A stretch of DNA of 12,864 bases from Echinostoma caproni. Its lineage: Eukaryota; Platyhelminthes; Trematoda; Plagiorchiida; Echinostomatidae. Below are positions 1 through 6,917 of this stretch, piece by piece (the stretch's first letter is position 1; each line of letters begins with the position of its first letter). Location of the stretch: NCBI GenBank assembly GCA_900618425.1, contig UZAN01043391.1, positions 1 through 12,864 of the forward strand, written 5' to 3'. A program made the translations under genes and the position numbers. Under the pieces are notes generated by a model, which saw nothing but the letters and a program-made list of their open reading frames with translations, did no database searches and was not told where the DNA came from.

Positions 1-23
1 ATAATATGTACATAAGAAGATCA

Positions 24-276
24 TTGGTTGTCCAGGCTTCCACCAATCGCATTCCAGTATTGCTTGCATCATTCTGCTTCCGTCTCGACTTCACTGTCTC
101 GGATTGGCTGGCACATTCTGCCTATGGTGTGTAGTCGGAAGCAGTGACACGTACGCGCGTCATTGACGTCACCTTTCAAATTTAGTTGGTCGCATTTTTT
201 CAAAAACTGCAACTCACCGCTCCAGACTAGGTGTTATCTTGTAGGCCCGGATCACCGCAAGATTGCACCAACCAAT
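24..276. promoter_or_regulatory. Promoter-like cluster: CRE palindrome plus four CCAAT boxes
   Basis: Seen: the full palindrome TGACGTCA lies at 164-171. CCAAT/ATTGG pentamers lie at 24-28 (ATTGG), 43-47 (CCAAT), 103-107 (ATTGG) and 272-276 (CCAATCAG, a very good NF-Y type box). Known: TGACGTCA binds CREB/ATF bZIP factors and CCAAT binds NF-Y in animal promoters; the two are often found together. Inferred: the segment could be a promoter, an enhancer or part of an LTR. No TATA box at a suitable distance and no supported coding region downstream were found, so the target is unknown and transcription direction cannot be set. Confidence 0.3.
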
Positions 277-285
277 CAGTATGTG

Positions 286-1804
286 TTCTTCCAAAGTTCA
301 AAGTTCTCGAATGGGCAGCGGATATCTGATTGATTCAGAATATTGGATTCTTACTGGTCAACGCGTTGCTCCTTGGCTGGCACCAATGCCACGTTCAATA
401 TTACAGGTGGGACATTTTCCGAAAAAAAGGGTTGTTCAAACACCGGTAGGCGAGTAATATAGAGATAATGATGATGCCAAGTAAAGTTAACTTCAGAATA
501 CGTGTGTGGGAGGGAGGGGAGACGATTGGGTCATCACGCACAAAAATAGCTTGGGAGAAGATATTCAAGAGTGAAACTTGATAAGATTGGTGCTTGTACT
601 TAGGTGATAACAAAGACTGATCCGCAGAATCTGAATAAATACGTGACCAAACAAAAATCCCTAAATGGGTCACTTCAGGTACTAACTCCAATTAAGTTTG
701 TAAACGGATTGATTGATGCGTCAAAATGGTCAACTATGATGAAACTGTTGTTCAGGATTGGTGTATGTATACTCTAATAGGTGTCTTTTGTAATGCCAGT
801 TCGAGGAAGAGCTCTTAGGCAAAAAGTTTTGAATTCCATAATATTTTCAAATAACTGATAAATTTACTGTTTATTCCTTGGTTTATTACTCAGTTCATGC
901 TTCACCATTTTATTTTACCGTTGCGCTTACCGAAACAACACACATCAAATATTGGCATCCCCTGCGGGGGAAGCTCCAGCCGACGAAATCAACGTTAATC
1001 AACGTAAATCGACCACCGAACGTTCAAACAAGTGAATTAATGACTGAGAGAAGTAAAGGTTTAGTATTAGATTTAGAGAGCATATATCCAGGTGAGTTAG
1101 TATTAGACCAACGGGCTAGGCTGGTGAACCAATCCGATAAATATGAAAAAACTGGGATGTCAATAGAGCAACCATCAGATTGAAGAAAGAAACAAATGGC
1201 ATCATGTTCTCTGGATGTCGACGGAACCAAGTAGATGAGCCACTGGCGAGTGTTGATACAAAAGTAAATCAATTTAACGCCCTCATATTTGATTGAATAT
1301 AACACTGATCAGGACTAGATCCAGGGATCTCACCCCTTTCATAAATTGACATGACTATTTATTAAAATCCATCTTATTATAAGTGAAAATAATTTTCTCT
1401 CCAATTCCCCAAATAGAGATGGATTGCGTTTCACAGGTAGTTGAGGAGAAATCCGAATCCAATAGTACGTTTAACAGGAAACTGCAATATCCATCTTATA
1501 GAAGCTTGTGCCTGTCCTATCCCTCACTCCCTGCCTTCCTCCCCGACCCCGCCTACCTCGATTCTGTCCAAAGCCCAAATCGCATAGTGTTCCAGATGAT
1601 GTTCGAAACCGAATTTGACCAGACGAACTCGTTTCCGGACTACTATGATTAGCTTATTCCAGAATGCGAGAAGTTGATTGCCAGAATAACGATAGGGTTT
1701 TGAGGTCGGTTGACGATTGGGACCGACAGGAAGTTGACGCATTTCTGGACGAGTCATGGGACCGAAACCGGCAGTCCGAAAGTTGTTGCAAGCACCAACT
1801 GATG
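286..1804. other. No recognised gene (286-1804)
   Basis: Open frames here are short. The longest are about 95-117 codons (for example 1383-1652 plus and 1524-1877 minus), and their predicted peptides show no domain, signal peptide or repeat I recognise. The two frames around 1524-1652 overlap on opposite strands, as chance frames do. I see no tRNA, rRNA, tandem repeat or transposon signature. Confidence 0.5.
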
Positions 1805-1820
1805 CACACACACACACACC
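1805..1820. repeat. (CA)8 microsatellite
   Basis: Sixteen bases of uninterrupted CA dinucleotide, running into an ACCACC segment. It is short and probably of low to moderate polymorphism. Confidence 0.9.
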
Positions 1821-2431
1821 ACCATAGCGGGAACAGGTAGATGATACCGGTTTACGGGACTGAGCGTCAAAGCACACATCCGATCAGGATGCAACGACAG
1901 AGAACAGAGACAACCAAGGGATACTTTCAACCTGTTCCATAAACTAGTTCCCCACAGGCAAAAGCCGATCACACCGTTGTCGTTACACTGCTACGGTTGG
2001 TCTCTTTATTTTTGGTTACATATTGATGGTTACGTATGCTAACTATCTAGGTAGATGCGAAAGACTGAACGATCTTTCGGGGTTGGATATCAAATCGCCC
2101 AAAACCAATGAGCGAAACAGCGTCAGGGGCAGGTGGTTGCGATCGTACTGTCACCCCTACCGCTGCTGCCTGAGGTGGTGGTCGTGCTACGTGTGATTAG
2201 TAGCGATGGAAGTAGTTCTGAAATAGCAATTCATACCGGCAGAAGAACGTAACGTAATGGTGAACATACCATTTGTTTCTGTCTACACCCATCTGAATGC
2301 ACTCGGATAGCGAAAGAGTGAGTGGGTCCGGAGGGGATAGAGGAGGAAGGGGAGGGTGCTCGATGGGATCAGAGACCGGACAGTCCAGGTCCAAAATGAC
2401 CTTGACCGAAATACTAGACTTGACATAGAAA
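1821..2431. other. No recognised gene (1821-2431), with purine-rich tract
   Basis: No domain-bearing frame is visible. The notable feature is a G/A-rich stretch at 2330-2356, interrupted by a single T at 2338, with two GGGG runs and one GGG run. It reads as a proline/leucine-rich frame on the minus strand, which is a compositional artefact. Confidence 0.5.
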
Positions 2432-2451
2432 GTGTGTGTGTGTGTGTGTGT
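2432..2451. repeat. (GT)10 microsatellite
   Basis: Twenty bases of perfect GT repeat, followed directly by TAAT (so the tract plus flank reads GTGTTAAT) and then GCGCACGTGCATGCATG, an alternating purine-pyrimidine run. Together they form about 40 bp of alternating-type sequence that could favour Z-DNA. Confidence 0.92.
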
Positions 2452-3008
2452 TAATGCGCACGTGCATGCATGAGTGTCATTATCCGCAAGCTAGTTAGAT
2501 CATATCGGTTGAGTAGGGGCAAAAAACTACTCATTGATTTCTTTCAGTTACTTAGAGCTGAGCACGATCGCGGGTTTAGGCGCAGTCAGCTTAGATTGTT
2601 TGTCACATTTGTGTTGATACCACCTGCTTGAAGTCGAGACAACCCTATTGCAATATTGCAGCAATAAGAAAAAGAAAAGCAGTATTCTATAATCATTTGT
2701 AAAAATGACAATTTAGAATAAGTATTCCTGCGTAATTTTGACAGTGTAACCGCAAGTAAATAAAACAACAGTGTTGTTTTCAGCCTCTAGGTTTGATCAA
2801 AAACTGCGTTAACCACATAACCAGTCGAAAGATATTCATACAGTAGTATCTGTGCACCATGTATTTTTGTGAACCTACCGTCTTTAAAAATCTTATCCTC
2901 AGCCTTCATGATCTGTTTCAGCCGAAAATGATACGACTCAAATTATCTCAAATAATTGAATACAATATAAATATTTAGTTCAAATGTCGTCCGCGGTCCC
3001 CCAGGGAA

Positions 3009-3030
3009 AACTTACTGATGTCGGTAAGTT
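3009..3030. repeat. 7-bp inverted repeat containing splice-donor words
   Basis: AACTTAC at 3009-3015 is the exact reverse complement of GTAAGTT at 3024-3030, with an 8-base spacer. Each arm carries GTAAGT, a consensus 5' splice donor, on opposite strands. On the plus strand a CCCCCAG acceptor-like word ends at 3004, which would bound a 19-base segment (3005-3023). No exon is claimed, because there is no coding support. Confidence 0.4.
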
Positions 3031-3729
3031 CAAATAACTCGTCTTGGGTAATCCGTTTTGGTTTCAAATTATCTTCATTCGGTCGTTTTTTCAATGAATG
3101 AGCGATTCTTCCCCGAAAATGGCACTTAATGAGTGGATTCGCGTAGGCGGAAAATTTCGTCCCACAATGTTTTTGATGGATATTTAAGGTTAAATAATCA
3201 ATCGTCGATGCACAGATTCGCTAAAGAGCGGTGGTATCTCCGGTTCTTGATGAATCAGCAATGCCTTCTTCTTTCTATTGGACTGTTTTTTTTCGCAGTT
3301 CATACAGTTGCACCTAATGTAATCGTTTCATAAACAAAATAAAAAATAAGGACCTTTCGAGCCTTTCGGATACTAATTGGCGTTTTATTTAACTGAATTT
3401 CTTCGAGAAAATAGTAATATTTAAAAAAAAAACATCTATCGAAATAATAGGAAAATAACCTATAAACCAAGTTACTTTCGTTTTTAGGATAGACCCGGCA
3501 ACTGGCCAGACAGTAACTCATCGATAAGGTTCCATCCAAAAGGCACCTACACACACACGCGCCAGAACATAAATTAGACGAATGGATTTTTCGCGAGACG
3601 TTCAAGGTCACAACGTGCCTGGTTGATCTGGATCTCAATGTTCATAAACTTCTTTTTTTATCATTTTTTCTACAACCCGAAGTTCTTCACCCACACAAAC
3701 ACCTCCACGAAATTCCACGGGATATAACA

Positions 3730-3738
3730 CCCCCCCCC
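3730..3738. repeat. C9 homopolymer
   Basis: Nine consecutive C bases. A likely site of replication slippage and of sequencing length error. Confidence 0.9.
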
Positions 3739-3954
3739 TTGTCTAACAGGTTGCCATCAATCCGGCAATCGTGGATGCTTTCACGCTTAGTAATGTCAAT
3801 GATAATACGATTTTTTCTTCCCGATGGGCCATCGCGTCCGTCCACGCAATCCGGACGAAAATGAAGCATTTTAAGGCAAACTGTTTGGCCAGGGACAAAC
3901 AACACAGAAAAAAACATTATTACAGTTTGTAAACTTTAATCATAAAGAAAAAAA

Positions 3955-3985
3955 GGCGGGGCGAGCGAGGGCCGGGGCGAGGCGG
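3955..3985 (+). repeat. GC-rich block with a duplicated CGGGGCGAG word
   Basis: This is a 31-bp island with 28 G/C bases, directly after an A-rich stretch. CGGGGCGAG occurs at 3957-3965 and again at 3973-3981, 16 bp apart. G-runs of 4, 3 and 4 plus GG pairs make a G-quadruplex on the plus strand possible, though a fourth GGG run is lacking. Its composition is unlike the surrounding sequence. It could be a GC-box cluster (GGGCG cores), a remnant of inserted DNA or an old minisatellite. Confidence 0.6.
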
Positions 3986-4776
3986 TAAATACCTGCTCAA
4001 TTTAAAATAGATGTGAAACACGAGTAAGTCATGGTGCTTCATAGGGGATCGAAATCTATACACAATTATAAGTCGGTTGTCAAGTCAGTCCGAGAGAACG
4101 GTGTGTCAGATTTGAACAAAATAGATTCACTCGAAAAATGCTTTGTTCAGTTGCAAAGGATTGCATGCATTACGCAAATGATTCATTCACAATTCGCCTT
4201 ATTGTCATAAGCGTTAGCATGAAACACACTGATCCGTCGGCGTATATCATATTCAACAAATGTCAACTTCAAAAAGGATATAAAGTAAAAGCTCGGCGAT
4301 GGAGGATGAAATTAGAACGCTCAACCCGCAAATCGAAAGGATATTGATCTATATCGTATGACTACCTAGTATCAGTTGCCTCGTTGCATTGCATCGTGAT
4401 TAGAAATGAACTATTCGCATGATCAATCTGAATGAGGATTACCATTTTATTAGAATCGATAGCCATGGAGATGAAAGTAGCGGAGGATTTAATTGGATTA
4501 TATGGGAAATTTCCTGATGTATACAGTAATAAATGGATTGCGAACTGAAAACCTAGGGAGCACTGGACAGCTGTTTTTACTTGGGTCACGGCAAGTAGTT
4601 GTGTTCGGAAAGTATTGTAATAATCGAATAGGAACCGGAATTGAACAGCGCGAACTTGAACTCGGACTGAAAACCCACTGAATTACGCAACGCAAGGTAA
4701 AACCAAAACGAGCTGTGGATACAGATGAATCTATTGAGAAAAGCACGCAAATGTATATCACATGCGACCAACAGTT
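3986..4776. other. No recognised gene (3986-4776)
   Basis: Frames are 100 codons or shorter. Those near 4493-4800 overlap in several frames on both strands, which marks them as chance frames. No repeat, RNA gene or regulatory cluster was recognised. Confidence 0.5.
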
Positions 4777-4902
4777 ATTGGTCGGTTCCTGGACATCCAA
4801 TCGGCGACAGTGTGGTTTATTATTATACCTTCATGTATTCGGCCAATCTGGTTGATGCCAATCGGGACCACAGGATTGGTCGGTTATTCTATTCTTGATT
4901 GG
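4777..4902. promoter_or_regulatory. Dense CCAAT/ATTGG cluster
   Basis: Seen: six CCAAT/ATTGG pentamers in 126 bp. ATTGG lies at 4777-4781, 4875-4879 and 4898-4902; CCAAT lies at 4797-4801, 4843-4847 and 4858-4862. The 11-base word ATTGGTCGGTT occurs at both 4777 and 4875, and CCAATCGG at both 4797 and 4858. About one pentamer per 512 bp is expected by chance on both strands. Known: the pentamer is the core of NF-Y sites, which act in arrays. Inferred: either an NF-Y-bound regulatory array or a degenerate tandem or inverted repeat that happens to contain this word. No start site can be identified. Confidence 0.35.
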
Positions 4903-5064
4903 TTAGCCGGAAGCTGTACCGCGGTGCGTGAGTATTCGTTGCACGATCACCACAAGTATCCAACCGAATCATAACCCCAGGGACGAGTGCTGAGGTGAGC
5001 GAAGTGAGTGAGATGACTGCAACAAGGTCACAAAGATGGGTTGTGCTATATCGTGCGTAGGCAA

Positions 5065-5256
5065 AATGAAAACGGCCTGACTGGTTGCCAGGTAGTCAAT
5101 CGGGCGGTGAACATACATTCTACCTCTGAAGTCCCGGGTTCGGTCCTAAATTGGGTCGAGGGATTCGCACTGCTGCTGAAACCCAACCAGTCTGAAACAA
5201 CTAAGGAGATAATAATGAGAGTACTTTTGCTTAATTTTAATTTATTGACTGTATAC
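5065..5256 (+). mobile_element. Decayed tRNA-headed SINE, hammerhead (SM-alpha-like) family
   Basis: Seen: a box B-like word GGGTTCGGTCCT at 5136-5147 preceded by GTCCC; a weaker box A-like word CGGCCTGACTGGTT at 5072-5085; then GGATTCGCACTGCTG at 5161-5175 and a GAAAC at 5194-5198. Known, from memory: schistosome/fluke SINEs have a GTCCCGGGTTCGAGTCC box B region, a GGATGCGCACTGCTG word, then a hammerhead ribozyme with a CTGANGA core, a stem and GAAAC, and end near a TTGACT word. The order and spacing here match, including TTGACT at 5245-5250. Oddities: box B has lost one base (GGTTCG-GTCC), the box A-B distance is longer than in a tRNA, and the hammerhead core reads CTGAAAC rather than CTGANGA, with little stem II pairing. 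The copy should therefore be inactive. Boundaries are approximate. Confidence 0.5.
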
Positions 5257-5692
5257 GGTTCAATTCAATTTTCCGGCTACCTAGGGACATGCATAAGTGG
5301 GCAACATGCGCGGCAGGAGCGGGATTCGGATAACTCAGCCTTGATGGTCCATTCTGCTGAACTACTGTCACCCATGGGTTACATTTTCCCTCATGGGTGA
5401 CCCAACGATCACATGATTTCCGGATGAGTTTACACCAATCATTTTGATAACCACGTGTAACAGGAATCAATCCAACAAATTGTGTCATCATACCATCCGG
5501 TGTACTGATTCCATGTGGATTTTTTCCTCAGGACCTAAAATTTCTTAAAAATATCTCATATTTTATTTGTCTTGACCGAATAGCTTAGTAGCAAGCAACG
5601 AGAAATAAACTGGACAAAGATTATAAGCTTGCGTGACTTGAAAATGACATGAAAATTAACTGGCTAATGAAATAAGTTTGATCATTCCAGAT
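5257..5692. other. No recognised gene (5257-5692)
   Basis: The frames here (for example 5237-5491 minus) carry no known domain. The main structure is the hairpin at 5367-5401. The segment separates the SINE remnant from the LINE fragment and may be partly decayed repeat. Confidence 0.45.
5367..5401. repeat. Stem-loop, 10-bp perfect inverted repeat
   Basis: GTCACCCATG (5367-5376) pairs exactly with CATGGGTGAC (5392-5401). A G-T pair (5377/5391) and a G-C pair (5378/5390) extend the stem to 12 pairs around an 11-base loop. The inner arm contains the palindrome CCCATGGG. It is not followed by a T-run, so it does not look like a bacterial-style terminator. Function unknown; it could be a protein-binding palindrome or an element end. 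Confidence 0.55.
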
Positions 5693-5699
5693 TGCAATC
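5693..5699. repeat. Possible target-site duplication, left copy
   Basis: TGCAATC here is repeated at 6668-6674, directly after the LINE tail. With 7 bases the match could be chance. Confidence 0.3.
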
Positions 5700-5759
5700 G
5701 GTCAAGTCCTACTACAACCAGCTCACCGATCAGAACGCCCTGGAAATACGCTACTGGGA

Positions 5760-6527
5760 AATCTCAGCGTAAAATGCTCTGGAGTTGCCTTTATCAGATC
5801 GTGTTGTACCAACCCATTTCTTCTTACTCTGATCTAAGCTCCTTCACCGGCAATCTTGATCAAATTCAGTCTTTCGCCTCCTCATCGTTGATAACCTTAA
5901 ATCCCAGTGCATCTGTTGAGTGTTCATATAGTTTTGCTCACTCCCCATATCCGACAGACAGTGATTAATAACAATCCTTTATCCAGGGTAAACTCTGTTA
6001 AATATCTTGATGTAACCATAGATAGCAATCTCCATTGGTCAATTCACATCCACAACTGCATTGGTGAACTGCGGCGCCTAGCATTTCAAATAAGAAAGGT
6101 CAGGTAGTTTCGCTCATCCCAGTCAGTTATTTCTACCTTTGTTTATCAGTGTGTTTTCCCCATCTTACTCTACTATTCCACAGTTATTATTCCTGACTTA
6201 CTCAAAAGGACTTTAGTCTTACGCCGCGGTCTAACCACACTTATTAGTCGTGTCTCTTGGATTCCTTTGAACGAGTTAGCTTCAGAGCTTTCAGAGTATC
6301 ACGTAACTTCCTTTGTTAAATTTGCTGAGAGGATTCTCACAGATCCTGACCACCCATTGCACGCAGAACTGACACGTTGTCGTTTTCATCATTCAACGCA
6401 CTCCCGATTCCGTCAAATTTCATCTCGAATTAACGCTCACCGCAATTCACCCATACCGTATCTTGCTCATTTACTCATAAACAAAGAGCGGACAATAACC
6501 GAACTTTATCTTAACCTTGGATTATGA
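5760..6527 (+). pseudogene. Reverse transcriptase C-terminal fragment, disrupted
   Basis: The coding line runs in three pieces. The first reads LSVKCSGVAF (5763-5792). It shifts frame to IVLYQP (5798-5815) and LDQIQSFASSS...LNPS (about 5855-5908), a pattern typical of the stretch after the LINE catalytic box. Near 5945 it shifts back, giving HIRQTVINNN and then VNSVKYLDVTIDSNLHW (5988-6038), the conserved VKYLGVxID-type block. A TAG at 6105-6107 interrupts the frame just after RKVR; the frame then stays open through FVYQCVFPILLYYS, LKRTLVLRRGL and a C-terminal NSPIPYLAHLL block to the TGA at 6525-6527. The YADD catalytic box expected between GVAF and IVLY is missing: only Tyr-Gln is left, at the frame change. 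The fragment cannot encode an active enzyme. Calling it RT is secure; the clade is less so. Confidence 0.82.
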
Positions 6528-6667
6528 AATTTCCCCATGTCTTTAGAAACTTTTCTCCCCGTTGATTATGTACATTGTGACGGCTAATGTATATGATTTT
6601 CTGACTGAAACGTGAGCTCCAGTGCTTGCAAAAGTTAAACACAACATAATACAATACAATACAAAAA
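6528..6667 (+). other. LINE 3' UTR and ACAAT tail
   Basis: Non-coding sequence between the ORF stop and the end of the element. From memory, fluke elements of this group carry a similar 3' UTR with a GTATATGATTTTCTGA-type word (seen at 6588-6603) and CTTGCAAAAGTTAAA (6625-6639) before the tail. This part is normally recognised by the element's own reverse transcriptase. The tail has about three ACAAT units. Confidence 0.6.
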
Positions 6668-6674
6668 TGCAATC
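6668..6674. repeat. Possible target-site duplication, right copy
   Basis: TGCAATC matches 5693-5699 on the other side of the LINE fragment. One base further left the copies differ (A versus T), and then both have A. Confidence 0.3.
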
Positions 6675-6853
6675 TTGCGCTAGACGGAGATTTATAACTA
6701 ATCACCTAGCTAGTGACTATCTGGTCACCAGTCCTTTAAGAAAGACTCCCTTATAGCCATGCTGGATGACAGATGCATTGTGAATGGGTCACTTTTGTAG
6801 TGGACTATTAGTTGTCATCATGGCCAGAAGAATTTTATTGAGGATTCTATACA

Positions 6854-6857
6854 TGTG

Positions 6858-6897
<40 letters not shown>

Positions 6898-6917
6898 TGT
6901 GTGTGTGTGTGTGTGTT
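6854..6917. repeat. (GT)n microsatellite, 64 bp, interrupted
   Basis: The longest simple repeat in the window: GT dinucleotides with a single T-to-C change at 6864 and one A at 6891. The interruptions usually lower slippage rate. Translated, it gives a Val-Cys run, so the open frames at 6784-6990 and 6855-7088 are artefacts of the repeat. It is followed directly by TAATCCGACC, and the tract plus flank again reads GTGTTAAT. Confidence 0.95.

Larger units (their letters stand above)
2452..3954. other. No recognised gene (2452-3954)
   Basis: No supported coding region. The longest frame (3300-3638, minus, about 112 codons) has a biased, Cys/Tyr/Phe-rich translation coming from AT-rich DNA, with no known motif. 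Small simple repeats are (AC)5 at 3549-3558 and a C9 run at 3730-3738. An inverted repeat holding GTAAGT on both strands lies at 3009-3030. Confidence 0.5.
5700..6667 (+). mobile_element. 5'-truncated CR1/Jockey-like LINE, 3' end
   Basis: Seen: about 970 bp holding the end of a reverse-transcriptase ORF (to the TGA at 6525-6527), a 3' UTR of roughly 140 bp, and a tail built of ACAAT units ending in A5 (about 6644-6667). Known: CR1/Jockey-superfamily elements end in short tandem repeats rather than long poly(A), and most copies are 5'-truncated by incomplete reverse transcription. The protein resembles fluke LINEs from memory. The endonuclease and most of the RT are absent. A 7-base repeat (TGCAATC) flanks 5700-6667 and sets the boundaries offered here; without it the left edge is uncertain by tens of bases. 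Confidence 0.75.

Noticed and set aside
4161..4170. TTGCATGCAT, resembling the end of a fluke spliced leader
   Set aside because: The preceding bases do not match the spliced-leader exons I know and no GT donor follows the ATG; GCATGC is a common palindrome.
5041..5400. 119-codon plus-strand ORF
   Set aside because: It lies across the SINE remnant and the hairpin; an RNA-derived element is the better explanation.
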